From: Melieria omissa
Lineage: Eukaryota; Arthropoda; Insecta; Diptera; Ulidiidae
Direction of reading: 5' to 3'
Assembly: GCA_963971225.1 (NCBI GenBank)
Contig: OZ020268.1
Location: 57,101,900-57,165,899 of the forward strand
Length of the DNA stretch: 64,000 nucleotides
Position 1 is the stretch's first letter; each line of letters starts with the position of its first letter. The position numbers and the translations under genes are program-made. The notes beneath the pieces were generated by a model that had not been told where the DNA came from, did no database searches, and saw only the letters and a list, made by a program, of their open reading frames with translations. Shown piece after piece: positions 13,271-23,629 of this stretch.

Positions 13271-15080
13271 ATTGTTTTCTTTTCTATTTATTTTATTATA
13301 AAAAATACATAATTTTTTTAAAGTAATTTTTTCTATGCAAAAATGTTGTCTTTTCAAAAATAAAAACATTTACAGAATATAATATAGAATAGAAACAAAA
13401 AAAAAAAAATAGTCTCTATAGAAACTTTTCTAAGATTGTTTTCCTAAAGAAATCTGCATTCCTGAAAATGCTTCCCCTGAAAAAAATTTTTTTTCAGTTA
13501 AAAAAATTTTAATTTTTTTTTTTATGAAATCAAAATTTTCTAATTTATTATTCTATAGTTTATTTTTTTGTAACTGTTTACAATTTAAAACTTAAATTTT
13601 TTAATTTGAAAACATTTTATACATTTTCTATTTAAATTTCAACATTTTTGATGTTCCAATGATGTTGCATTTCTAAAAATTTTTTTTCTCTTAATTTTTG
13701 TTGGATTTTTTCTATATTGTTCAGTTTTTCCCGTTTTTATGTTTTAATAACATTTTCTAAATTAAATAGAAATTTTCTAATTATGTTTAAACTTTTTTTC
13801 TAAATTTCTGAAAAAATTCTGTCTACAATTTATTTGTTCCTATAATTTATTTTTTCTTACCACTTTTTAAAATGAAAAATTTTTTTGCTTCAAAACATTT
13901 TATACATTTCAACAAACTGCATTTCTTAAATTTTTCTAATATATTTTTGTAATTTTTTTCTCTAAATTTTTATTGGTTTTACTTTTTATTGTGTTTTGCT
14001 ACAGTTTTTCTTAAAATTATTTTCTATGTACATTTCGAAAATTTTTTTTCTACGTTTGTTTCCTAAAACTTGCTCTTTTTCTAAAACAAAAAAAGATTTC
14101 TCAAAAGTGAAGTTTTGTCTCATTTTCCCCCAAAAAATTGGATACATATAAATAAAAGAATCAAATATACATATGTAAATTTAATTTATTTAAATTTATA
14201 AACAAAAGTTTATAAACTCTTTTTTTTTAATATTTCCTGCAATAATTTGTCTCTAAATTGCTCTAATTGTCTTCTCAACAAAACTAAATGTTTGCACGAT
14301 TTTATCTGGAAATTTTTTATATTTTACAAAATTAAAAATGTTAAAGCATTCGAATATTTTTTTTCTAAATTGGTCCAACAAAGATTTGTTCTGTCCAAAT
14401 GATTGTTTTTGTTAATTTTTTAATTTTTTTAAATTGAAAACAAAAATACAGGGCAATATTTTAATTTTTTGCAAAGATTTTCTCTACAATTTTGTTTTTT
14501 TAATTATACATGTAAAAATATTGCAATACTGCAATATCCAACAAAGATGTGTTCTGTCCCAATTTTTTTTTTTGTTTCAATTTCTCAATAAAAAAATACT
14601 CGGCAAAATTTATATTCTTTCTTTCTAAAATTTAGGCAGTTAGATAAACTCGAAAAAAAATTAAAATTTAAAACTTTCTAGAAGGCAAACATATTTTGTT
14701 TTGCTGGTAGAAGTTATTTTATTAAAAAAATTCTTTGGAAAAAATGTAATTAAAAACATATATATAGGTATATTTAAAAAATAAAATTAAAAAATTAAAT
14801 TTTAATTATTTTTTATTTGTTGTTATTAAGAACTAGCAAAATGTTATTTTTTTCTTTAAAACACTTTGTTTTCTCTCAAAGGGTTTTAAAAGTTGTTTTC
14901 TCTAACAAAATGTTACAACTAAATAAAGCATCTTCAATAAAAAAAAATTAAAAACTTTTTTTTTAACAAAATCGTTTAATTATGAAAATTGAGTGTTAAG
15001 TGTTTACTATTCCAAATTTTTTGCATTTTAAATAAAAACTGATGGTTTTTATTTAAAATAGTTTTCTAACAAATATTGAT
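13271..15080. repeat. T-rich low-complexity tract with TTTTCTAAA-like words
   Basis: About 1.8 kb of strongly AT-rich DNA, dominated on the plus strand by T runs and recurring words such as TTTTCTAAA, AATTTTCTAA and ACATTTTATACATTT. It reads like a decayed simple repeat. The short open frame at 14434-14628 is only T-rich sequence. I see no gene. Confidence 0.6.
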
Positions 15081-16380
15081 TTTGTATCTCTGCCGCAAAG
15101 GAAACCCTGCGTAGCTGTGGCACACAAAGCAGCAAAATACGGTTCATGAACAAGTTCAAGTGTGGCAATGTGCGTGTGAATTTTGCTGCCACTGCAGAAC
15201 ATTTTTGATAAATATTTTATGTGTTGCACTTAAGGTTGATTTATTTTTCGACGTGCGAGCGCGTCACACTCTGCCAGCGTGTGTTGGCTTCTGCGGCTGG
15301 CTGTGGCGGCATGTGTGTCCGCCTGCACTTGCATAAATACATAAATGCGCAAGCAAGTGTATGTGTGTGTGTGTGCGTGTGTGCGTGCGTGCGTGGGTGC
15401 AGCAACGTGTGCGGTTGAGTGCGATGTGTCCTTGCAGCGGAACTCATCACTTGCTGCAACAATGTAAGTGTCGTACGAAAGTCGACGAGCTGCACATGTG
15501 ACTGTGGCTGCTGTGCATGTGTGATGCTGCTGCCGGCAACAACAACACGAACAACCCAAATACACTCGCCTGATGACGCTGTCAACATGCATTGCCGTCA
15601 AACGAAAAATACGCTCCGACGCCAACAGAAGACAACAGCCAACACGACTGCTGCCATGGCTACGCGTCAAGCATGCAGCCAGCCAGTGAGTCAGTCAGTC
15701 AGCCAGCCAAAAGCGCAAACAGCAGCCGGATATGAGGCGTCAAGTTGCGTACTTTAAATTTACCGTAATTTCATTTACTGCGCATGAAAGCGAAAGTTGA
15801 AGACGGATGGCTGGCTGGGTGGTTGGCCCGAATATTGTGTTAATTAAACAACATTTTCGGGCAGTTGGCAGAATTCGTTTAAAATGCGGCCAGCGCCGCC
15901 ACGGCAACAACCATAGTCATCATCAGCCAGCGGGCGGATGCGCGCAGAAAAATATTCACTAATTTAGCAGAAGCACCAAATTAAATCAAAACACTCGCTG
16001 TCAGCGAAGGCGGCAGTTAGTGTGTTAGTGTGTGTGTGTGTGTGCCTGTGTGTGGGCGTGCAGTGTGCGGCGAATTTAAATCACGCTCGTGCAATTTGTC
16101 TGTGTGTGAGAGATAGAGAGAAAAATAGTTTTTTGTTGTTGCGTTACTGTAGAAAGTTGTTGCCGGCTGGGACATTGGGGAAAATGTTTTTCGAAGTGCG
16201 TGATTTTTGCTCGGGGATTTATGAGAAAATTTCAAATTTGTAGAAGAAGAAAGAGAAATTGCAGTTTTGATTGAATTTACAAAATTTTAGAGACTATGGA
16301 GTTTTGAAAATTTTGAGATTGAACATATTAAAAAAAAAATAAACTGAGCAAATGGTTTGGTTTTTGAAATGTTTCTTATA
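15081..16380. other. GC-richer spacer with GT/GC dinucleotide tracts
   Basis: Composition changes sharply from the T-rich tract to left. It carries GT runs at about 15359-15395 and 16026-16055, and GTCA/GCCA runs near 15680-15705. Several open frames on both strands (for example 15230-15670 minus and 15419-15757 plus) are by-products of the dinucleotide repeats and lack any motif. It could be regulatory or intronic sequence, but nothing here shows that. Confidence 0.5.
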
Positions 16381-16645
16381 CACTCAATGAAAATAAACGA
16401 AATATGTACAGTGTGTGTTTTCAATGTATCAATCAACTAAATAAACCAACAGTCATTCAATCAATCTATCACCAAATAATCAAGTTCAATCACTTGAAGT
16501 AATCAATTAATGAAAAATCAATGTGTGTGGTTAATTAATCAGTTATACAATCTGACAGTCCTTCAGACAATATGTAATCAATCAAGTTCATCATATCAAT
16601 TAAATGAAGAGTATAAACAAATTATAAAATAAAAAAAGAATATAT
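16381..16645. repeat. AT-rich AATCAAT-type low-complexity tract (left part)
   Basis: Recurring AATCAATCA / CAATCAAT words. The same composition continues at 18636-19607, so the solo LTR between them appears to have landed inside one older tract. Positions 16642-16645 (ATAT) are the left LTR target duplication. Confidence 0.6.
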
Positions 16646-17060
16646 TGTTACGAAAATCCCAAGTTTTCCAAGGTTCGTTTGGATTGTGTTTGAAAATAAG
16701 ACAACTTCAATTATTCAGCGCAAAACGCAGTCAGACACTAACAATCACTTTATTTGCAGATTTATACTTCGCTTGTATCTACACATATTACCACTTTGCT
16801 TGCTCAACACAGACTCGACCTCTTGCGCTGCCACTGCTGCTTTTATACTACAGTAGAATCCCGATTATCCGGATTAAATGAAACCAGGGGTATTCCGTAT
16901 AATCGAAAATCCGGATAATCGATTTCAAAGCAAATCAAACAATATTAAAACTTTAATATTTTTTTATTATGTAACGGATTTTACATGTGTCATTTAGAAA
17001 ATACTATATATAAAAAACGAGTTTAACGATAGATAATGAAGTACATAATACCTATGTAAT

Positions 17061-17722
17061 TTAGAATTTTGATTGGAAATAACTTGTTATTGATCTTTGA
17101 CGTAACGAATCACATCTTTTCATTACGGCCAAGTCCCTGATGCGCTTCAGTTGTAGCAACTGTATAGGATCCGATTCGTCCTGTCTTTCAAGCCACTTAA
17201 AAGCAACATCTAGAGCTTCAAAAGCTTCTGCGTGAGATGGTACTTGAGATTCTTCCCCAGTTTCAGTTTCTTCTTCATTTTCTCTCTCGTTACTGTTCAA
17301 ATCCTCAATGATTTCTTCATCAGTTAAGATTTGGAATCCAGGGTCTTCACTATCGCAGTTCAGCCACTCTTTAATGCTCTCTTCATCGCACCCTTCACCA
17401 ATGCTAAGAATTTTCATTGCTTCTGTTATTCCTTTAAAATCGTCGTGCAGATGAATTGAAGAATTAGATAGAGTTAATTTTAATAATTTATTCCACGCCC
17501 TTTTTAATGTTTGCGATTCCACAGAGTTCCACGCTTCTACTAGCATATAACAACAATCTTTTAAATTAATTTCCTTAAAAAAATTTAACGTCGTTTCTAT
17601 TTCGCTGTCGTCTGCTGATAAAAGGCGACGCAGTAGCTGCTTTCTGTATAAACGCTTTAAAGTTTCAATGACACTTTGGTCCATAGGTTGCAATATCGAT
17701 GTTACGTTAGGTGCCCCCTAAA
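17061..17722 (-). pseudogene. Tigger/pogo-like transposase, C-terminal segment
   Basis: The minus-strand frame enters through a short stretch reading APNVTSILQPMDQSVI. This corresponds to the conserved PPNTTSL-QPMDQGVI motif of the DDE_1 (pogo/Tigger/jerky) family, whose aspartate in MDQ is the third catalytic residue. About 190 further residues follow. They are acidic in the middle (an NSNERENEEETETGEE-like run) and end QRSITSYFQSKF before the stop, as in jerky-like transposases. There is no ATG at the front; it is the 3' half of a gene whose middle was deleted. Only the third of the three catalytic aspartates remains, so it cannot be catalytic. Confidence 0.85.
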
Positions 17723-17751
17723 CTTAACTGTGAACTTCCCATTTTCTCGAT

Positions 17752-18180
17752 TTAGTGTTTCAGCGGAAGGGTGCGTCTATGTCCATGTCTAGATTTGAAT
17801 CTTGCTAACCATCCACAGCTTGCCTTGAAAGAGGTATCACCACCAAGCTTTTGATTAAAATCCCATGCTTTTTCACATAACAGAGGTCCAGATATGGGCT
17901 GGCCACATGCTCTCTTTTGTAAGAACCAAGTAAAAACTGCGTTCTCTAAAATTTCATTTTGAGATTTTTTCATAACTTTACGTTGCGAGCTTCCATCTTC
18001 TTTCTCAAGCGCGCAGGTGAATTTCATTATGGAATCAGAATTCTTTTTAATGTCTGATATTGTAGAAGTTCCTATACCATATACTTGTGCCAACTTACTA
18101 CCAGATTCACCATTGTTTAAACTTTCAATTATTTTCACTTTATCTTTAAGAGACCACACTACTCTTTTTCGCTTGGACAT
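17752..18180 (-). CDS. Tigger/pogo-like transposase, N-terminal DNA-binding segment
   Basis: Starts at an ATG (18178-18180) and runs 142 codons to a stop. Residues about 5-55 (KRVVWSLKDKVKIIESL ... STISDIKKN) form the psq/CENP-B-type N-terminal helix-turn-helix. Residues about 70-135 (ILENAVFTWFLQKRACGQPI ... CGWLARFKSRHG) form the second, CENPB-type DNA-binding domain, ending in the GWLaRFKsRHG signature. The frame stops soon after, before the DDE core. The peptide would in principle bind the element's own termini without being able to cut. Whether it is expressed is unknown; family members are nuclear DNA-binding transposases. Confidence 0.85.
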   Translation of the reverse strand: MSKRKRVVWSLKDKVKIIESLNNGESGSKLAQVYGIGTSTISDIKKNSDSIMKFTCALEKEDGSSQRKVMKKSQNEILENAVFTWFLQKRACGQPISGPLLCEKAWDFNQKLGGDTSFKASCGWLARFKSRHGHRRTLPLKH

Positions 18181-18635
18181 TTTAAATTTCCATCACAAAA
18201 CATACACAAAAATAAAAGACAACCTATCAGTTGAACGCTATCAAAGAAACTGAAGCAATAACCAACACTATCCCGCAAACAAATGACAGCGGGAGTACAC
18301 GGTCGGAGGCGGGAATAAACTTGTCGTAACATGTCGCGTTACACCGTCAAAACATTTTTAAATTGACAGTTAGAGCCGAGACAAATGAGTCCGGATAATC
18401 GGATGTTCGGATAATCGATGTTCGGATAATCGGGATTCTACTGTAGTTTTCTTATCGCGCCGAAGTTTCTTGCACATTCCAGTTGTACTTTCTATCTCGA
18501 TTGTTCTAGCAAAGTTCGGACTATCCAAGCGAATTATACCAAATTTGCCATACTTCAAAGTGCATGCCTAAAAGTATGCTTAGAAAAGCATTCGTACATA
18601 GAAAAGCATTCAGCACAGAGTGCTTCATCGTTTCA

Positions 18636-19607
18636 ATATCATATTAGCCAAACTAATTCAATCATACAATTTATTGAATTTCAATTTCATTAATTTAAAC
18701 AAATTAATTAAATTGCATTCGAAAATTAATCATTTCATTGATTTTATTAGTATTATCCAAATCAATCAATTAATATTAATCAAAACAATCATAAAATAAT
18801 TAATTCGTCAGATAAATAAAAAGTGATTAAATCCGTAAATATATATAAAAAATATTTAATAATATTTATAAGATCAATAAGTTCAATAAATTATTAATTC
18901 AAGTTATTAATAAAAATTATGAAGTGAATAGTCATTAAATTGATTTAATTAAATTAATGAAGTCAATAAAAACAAATTGAATTAACCACATAAATAAATA
19001 ACAAAAAAGAATAAATAATTGACATTTCAATAAATAAATGAATAACTAAATGAATTAATAAATAAAATTAATCAATTCAATAAATGTATAAGTTACATAA
19101 TTTAATTTAATCAAATTAATCAAGTCAATACAAACAAATTGAATAAGCCACATAAATTAAATAAAATAAAAAAATGAATAAATAAGTGACAATAAGATAT
19201 ATTAAATGAAAATGAATTAGTAAAATAAATTAATAAATAAAATTACTGAACTTAATAAATGTATAAATTACATAAATTCAATAAAGTAGATAGATTTAGT
19301 TAATTTAATTATATCAATTAAAACAATGATATCAGTCAATTTAAATATGAAATCAACCGATTCAATCAATCACAACAAGTTTTCGTTTTAACTGCAAAAA
19401 TTTTGAGTTTGTATATCTATTTTGAAGTAGTTGGTAAACTATGTATTCCACGATATAATTATTTAAACTTTGAATCTATTGGTTACAAACGTAGTAAATA
19501 TTAATTATGATTAATAGTTATAGTTATTCATCAATTATTTCATTTAATTCATTTATTCAATAGATTTGATTGCATTAGTTTGATCAACTACTCACTGATT
19601 TGATTCG
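18636..19607. repeat. AT-rich AATTAATCAAT-type low-complexity tract (right part)
   Basis: About 970 bp built from words such as TTAATTAAAT, AATCAATC, AATAAATAAAT and TCAATAAATG, with an imperfect longer period: the segment near 18925-19010 resembles 19095-19190. Same composition as 16381-16645. No gene. Confidence 0.65.
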
Positions 19608-20155
19608 AAAAAGGACAGTTATCCATTACCTCGAATCGATGACACCCTGGACACACTGTCAGGCACACAGTGGTTTTCCACGCTCGACTTACGCAGCAGC
19701 AATTGGCAGATGGAGCTTGCAGACAAGGACAAGGAGAAAACGGCTGTCAGTGTTGGCGATGGTATTTGGCAGTTCACCGTCATGCCGTTTGGACTCTGCA
19801 ACGCACCAGCGACATTCGAGCGGCTAATGGAACGTGTGCTAAAAGGGCTACATTGGCGGACGTGTCTGGTATACCTCGACGACATAATCGTGATGGGCAA
19901 AAGCTTCGACGACCACCTGGAAAAGCTGCAGGAGGTATTTGGGCGAATACAAAACGCCGGCTTTAGACTCAACCCAAAGAAGTGCTCGCTGTTTCTGTCA
20001 AGTATCTGGGTTTCCGCCCGCGGAGTACGTACGGATAAAGGCAAGATCACGGCGGTGAAGGAGTGGCCCCGACCACGCAATCTACACGAACTCCGCAGTT
20101 TCCTGGGCCTGTGCACATACCCAGATTCGAAGATTCGTTCCTGGATTTGCGAACA
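19608..20155 (+). pseudogene. Gypsy pol: reverse transcriptase fragment
   Basis: The fragment opens at the KDSYPLPRIDD motif, so the fingers region before it is gone. It then shows FSTLDLRSSNWQME (motif A, usually DLKSGYWQ), FTVMPFGLCNAPATFERLM (motif B region) and YLDDIIV, the catalytic YxDD box, at about 19870-19890. NPKKCSLF and a degraded thumb/connection segment follow. The frame is lost near 20100-20160, where a segment appears deleted before the RNase H domain. Confidence 0.88.
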
Positions 20156-20160
20156 TAGCT

Positions 20161-20505
20161 GGCAGCTTGCACAAATTGACGAAAAAGAATCAAGCCTTCG
20201 CGTGGGGCGAAGAGCAGGAGCAGTCTTTTGCACGACTGAAGGAAAAACTGTGCACTGCTCCAATTCTGGCCTTCCCCGTGCCTGGAGAGATGTTTGTGCT
20301 GGATACAGATGCAAGCGGGCATAGTATCGGCGGTGTGCTATCACAGATAATAGATGGCCAAGAACAAGTGATAGCATACTACAGCAAAATTTTATCGAAA
20401 CCAGAACGCAACTACTGTGTGACACGACGGGAGTTGCTGGCAGTATTGGAATGCGTGAAATACTTCCACAAATACCTGTATGGGCAAAAGTTTGGCTGAG
20501 TTTGG
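20161..20505 (+). pseudogene. Gypsy pol: RNase H fragment
   Basis: In a frame different from the reverse transcriptase, this carries a WGEEQEQSFARLKEKLC connection segment, FVLDTDASGHSIGGVLSQ (the first RNase H aspartate region), VIAYYSKILSKPERNYCVTR and RELLAVLECVKYF (the glutamate region). It ends near KFG with a frameshift; later text such as LNFKDPEGQLA resumes in another frame. This is the usual gypsy RNase H layout. Confidence 0.87.
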
Positions 20506-20983
20506 CAAATGGCTTCTGAACTTTAAAGATCCGGAAGGCCAATTGGCGCAGTAGAGCATCGCAAGGGTAGCAGCCATGGAAATGCCGATGCCTTGTCACG
20601 CCGTCCGTGCAAAACCGAATGCAGGCATTGTTCGCGAGCCGAAAGCAAAGAGCAGATAGTGTACGTCCGATTGGTCAGCGGTATGCCAGAGGAATAGTGG
20701 TCTGCGGAGAGGATACAAAAGGACCAGCGCGAGGATACGGACCTTAAAAAATCATTGAAGGCAAGGAGCAAGGCGCACGTCCAGACTGGCAGGAGATGGC
20801 CGGTGAAAGCCCGATCGCGAAAGCTTACTGGGCACATTGGCAAAGTCTGCGGCTGTCTGATGGCTGCCTATACCGCGAGTGGGAGAGTAGGATGGCCGGA
20901 CCAGCAATTCCCTAATTGTAGTCCCGATTCTACTGGGTAGGATGCCAGGAGCCTGTCGGCGATTGGATTAAGAGCTGTGATCG
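20506..20983 (+). pseudogene. Gypsy pol: degraded RNase H-integrase linker
   Basis: Broken pieces of the region between RNase H and integrase can be read in mixed frames, including an ADALSRR-like match around 20586-20605. The H2C2 zinc region of integrase is largely unreadable. Several indels and stops are present. Confidence 0.5.
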
Positions 20984-21415
20984 ATGTTCGGCTGCGAAAG
21001 GGCCAACAAGAAGATCTCGGGGCCACATGCAGCAGTACAACGTGGAGTGCCCTTCGAACGAATTCCAATGGACGTCCCCGGGCCATTCCCACTTACTCAA
21101 GGCCACAAATATGTGCTGTTGCTGATGGACTATTTTAGCAAATGGCCCGAAGTGTATCCTATTCCTAACCAGGAGGCCACCACAGCCGCGGGAATGCTGG
21201 TAAATAACTGGGTGGCCAGATTTGGAGTTCCGCTGGAGTTGCACTCGGATCAAGGCCGGAATTTCGAGTCTCTGGTATTGAAGAAAGTGTGTGAGCTACT
21301 AGGAATATGGAAAATTCGCACCTGTCCTTTGCATCTCCAGTCCGACGGCATGGTGAAACGATTCAATCGGACGCTGGAAGAATATTTGCTAAAAGTAGTA
21401 GGCAGGAATCAATAG
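20984..21415 (+). pseudogene. Gypsy pol: integrase core fragment
   Basis: The rve integrase core is open for 143 codons. It contains MDVPGPFPLTQGHKYVL (first catalytic Asp), MDYFSKWPEVYPIPNQ, FGVPLELHSDQGRNFES (second Asp) and SDGMVKRFNRTLEEYL. In this last block the family normally has the catalytic Glu in the GMVERFNR position, and a Lys stands there instead. A TAG (21413-21415) ends the frame. The altered catalytic residue and the stop both indicate loss of function. Confidence 0.88.
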
Positions 21416-21903
21416 GATTGGGACACGCATATTCCGCTATTCTTGATGGCGTATAGGTCAGCCCCGCACGATACGACATCGCTCACTCCAGCACGAGCAG
21501 TGTTCGGCACGGAGCTGAGGTTGGCTGCTGACTTGAAGTTCGGAGTGGTCAGCACGACGGAAGGCGCTAAGACTGATTACGCAGTCAATAAACGGTCGGA
21601 GCTGGAAGAAATTCACCAGTTTATAAGGGACCGTAAGCCAGATATGATCTACGGGTTAACACAGCGGGGTTACAAGAAGTCGATCTGGTAATGCTTTACA
21701 AACCGTAGCGGAGGAAAGGTTTGTCTCCAAAACTTCAAACGTCATGAGAAGGACCGTACAAGGTCGTGACCAGGATTAATGACGTGGTGTACAGGGTTCA
21801 ACGCTCCGGCAACAGAAACGCCAGGTTGAAAGTAGTCAATTTTGAGCGCCTGGCGTCTTACTCCGGCGGAGCCTCGGCACTTGTTCGGGACGAACAAGTC
21901 TAA
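21416..21903 (+). pseudogene. Gypsy pol: integrase C-terminal region
   Basis: Continues in the same frame after the stop: FLMAYRSAPHDTTSLTPA, the usual end of the integrase core, then a helical segment ELEEIHQFIRD. Frame breaks follow (near 21690 and 21735), then VYRVQRSGNRNARLKVVNF and the pol terminus GGASALVRDEQV with its stop at 21901-21903. Similar endings are common in 412/mdg1-like elements. Confidence 0.8.
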
Positions 21904-22076
21904 GTGATGGGCAGTGAAACGATGAGGCACTCTGTGCTGTTCTGTGAGTACGGCGAACTTGCTATAATTACGATATGGCATGAATGGTTCGCGGCGGTAA
22001 TAGGCTGTGCTAGAACAATCGAGATAGAAAGTACAACAAGAATGTGCAAAAAATATCGACGCGATAAGAAAACAAG

Positions 22077-22085
22077 TATAAAAAG
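22077..22085 (+). promoter_or_regulatory. TATA box in the LTR
   Basis: TATAAAAAG, followed by GCAGCAGTG; the equivalent TATA-like sequence is also present in the solo LTR, where the Tigger-like element inserted at it. Confidence 0.55.
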
Positions 22086-22171
22086 CAGCAGTGTGCAGCG
22101 CAAGGAGTCGAGTCTTAGTTGAATAAGCAAAGTGGTAACAAGTGTAGATACAAGCAAAGTGTAAATCTGTA

Positions 22172-22177
22172 AATAAA
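22172..22177 (+). terminator. LTR polyadenylation signal
   Basis: AATAAA about 95 bp after the TATA box and 34 bp before the likely LTR end; it is also conserved in the solo LTR. Confidence 0.5.
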
Positions 22178-22211
22178 GTGATTGTTGGTTTTTGACTGCC
22201 ATTTCCCTACA

Positions 22212-23629
22212 AATTTGCATACACTTGACTCAGCAAACATACACACACACAGAACTCACTTCAAAATATAATACAAAATTTTACTCATAAAAAAGAATTT
22301 GTTTTATAACTTAATTTGCGTTGAAAAATCAAATAATGTGTCGCTTCAAAATTAATGCTACCGCAAATTAGCGTCAAGTGTGCGCTGAGCTGAGTGCGGG
22401 CTGCATGCAGCGACGAGTACTTAAATGCTTAAGCGGCGCAACTTTCATGCACTTGAGTCACTGTTGAGCGACAAAGACAAATTTCGGCTGCGTCAAAGTT
22501 ATTATTACCAAATGTCAAGTTGAAAGCAACTACAACCGAACGCGCAATATACAGATAGAGAAAAATGCTACAAAACAAACAGCGATATATGAAATGCGGG
22601 AGAGTGAGAGAGGGAAGGAGAGCGAAAGGGATAGATGGACTGACTGCAGTGTAGTCAAAGTCTAAAGTGGCGCTTTTAAATTGAAGTACCGCTGACGGCG
22701 CACTTTGTTGCCGCTGTCGCGCGAGCAATTTTCTTTATTTGCCGCGCGCCGCGCCCGCACTGTGGCCCATTGGCAGGCGCAGCTGTCATAAACTTGGTCA
22801 TGCAAACAAGTAGATGCATAATTTATGTGGCACTTGCGACATACTCAACGCAACTTTAGCCTGATGGATGGCTATTGGTGGCTGTTGCAGTGCTAGTTAT
22901 ACATTCTCCAAACATACACACACACACGGGACAGTCACATGCTGGCATATATATATTTTGCCATGGCCCTTATTGTACTTTACTACACTTTCAACACTTT
23001 TAACACTTGGCTCTCAAACTTTGCAGCAGCAGCAGGTGGCGAAGTAATAAATGTTGCACTTAAGGTCGAAGCTTGTCGAGATGTTATTAAATGTAAATTG
23101 AATAAAGCTAAAGGACGAAATTGCCTTCATGCTGCCTGCATGCTATACGAGTATGGCTGAGCAATTTATGACTTAATAGCAACCCATAGAGAACAAAATT
23201 GGATCTTGTGGATCGCGCAAAGTCACGAAGACCATTTGATGGATGTCATTGTACTCGGCACGGAGCTGTGTGCATATAGAATTGAATTAGGGAGGGGAGG
23301 TGTGATGGAAATGAAAAAATAAAAGCATATATACGTAATTCGGAGGCCATTTGTGAAACAATCTGCTTTGTACATAACCACAAATGGTATCCATAGATAC
23401 TACACACAGTCATTCCGAGGACCATTAGGGCCCATTAGTTCGTCCGTCTGCCCGTCAATCAACCGCTTGGGGCAGATATTAACTCTTGAAAGAGTGCATA
23501 GATATCCAGATGAAGTTTTGTACAGATTCAGCTAGAAACAGTGCTGTGGTGAGGAAATCATTGCTAGAGGAAGCCGCTCGAGACCCTCACCCTAAGGGCT
23601 TTTTCCAAAAAAGTATTAAACAAAATTAC
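22212..23629. other. Non-coding spacer
   Basis: Mixed sequence with CA runs (about 22242-22252 and 22914-22926) and a GAGAG-rich patch (22598-22630). Open frames at 22429-22728 (minus) and 22939-23160 (plus) show no motif or splice context that I can support. Confidence 0.5.

Larger units (their letters stand above)
16851..18443 (-). mobile_element. Deleted Tigger/pogo-like DNA transposon
   Basis: The 1,593-bp element has 21-bp perfect terminal inverted repeats that begin CAGTAGAATCCCGATTATCC. A TA duplication flanks it (16849-16850 and 18444-18445). The right end contains three tandem copies of a CGGATAATCGatgTT-like word (18391-18434), and the left end has related words at 16866-16922; these look like transposase binding sites. 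Inside are an intact N-terminal DNA-binding segment and a C-terminal segment of a pogo/Tigger transposase, both on the minus strand. The catalytic core between them is missing. It is nested in the solo LTR, so it is younger than that LTR. Confidence 0.9.
16646..18635 (-). mobile_element. Solo LTR of a Ty3/gypsy-type element, split by a Tigger-like transposon
   Basis: On the minus strand the LTR starts TGAAACGATGAAGCACTC (ending at plus 18635) and ends TTTTCGTAACA (plus 16646), the usual TG...CA. ATAT flanks it on both sides (16642-16645 and 18636-18639), a 4-bp duplication normal for gypsy elements. Its middle (GCTAGAACAATCGAGATAGA, TAAAAGCAGCAGTG, AATAAAGTGATTG) matches the plus-strand LTR at 21914-22211. 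Without the inserted transposon (16851-18443 plus one TA) the LTR is about 395 bp. No internal gag or pol adjoins it, so recombination between two LTRs probably removed the body. Confidence 0.82.
19608..22211 (+). mobile_element. 5'-truncated, decayed Ty3/gypsy retrotransposon (412/mdg1-like) with 3' LTR
   Basis: The insert begins inside reverse transcriptase and continues in pol order through RNase H and integrase to a 3' LTR. The 5' LTR, primer-binding site, gag and protease are absent. The domains lie in three reading frames with further stops, so it is a dead copy. Just before the LTR, the pol end reads ALVRDEQV and stops; a degraded purine tract (AGTGATGGGCAG) precedes the LTR. Family placement in the 412/mdg1 group rests on the RT, integrase and pol-end wording and is a judgement from memory. 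Confidence 0.85.
21914..22211 (+). mobile_element. 3' LTR of the gypsy-type element
   Basis: Starts TGAAACGATGAGGCACTC just after the degraded polypurine tract and probably ends ...TTTCCCTACA (22211). The middle matches the minus-strand solo LTR at 16646-18635. The two differ in the upstream promoter part, and the last roughly 30-90 bp diverge, so they are related subfamilies. The 3' limit is less certain than the 5' limit. Confidence 0.75.

Noticed and set aside
15221..15757. Overlapping open frames on both strands in GT/CA-rich DNA
   Set aside because: Peptides are dominated by Val-Cys and Thr-His runs from dinucleotide repeats. No domain; strands contradict each other.
16851..18443. Domesticated host gene of the jerky/CENP-B type
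   Set aside because: Perfect inverted termini, TA duplication and a deleted core show an ordinary, recently moved transposon copy. Domestication would need expression and selection evidence.
19608..22211. Infectious errantivirus-like provirus with env
   Set aside because: No gag, env or 5' LTR is present, pol is broken in several frames, and the LTR follows the pol end directly.
16646..22211. One long gypsy element whose two LTRs are at 16.6 kb and 21.9 kb
   Set aside because: The LTRs are in opposite orientation, and the left one has its own ATAT duplication, so it is an independent solo LTR.
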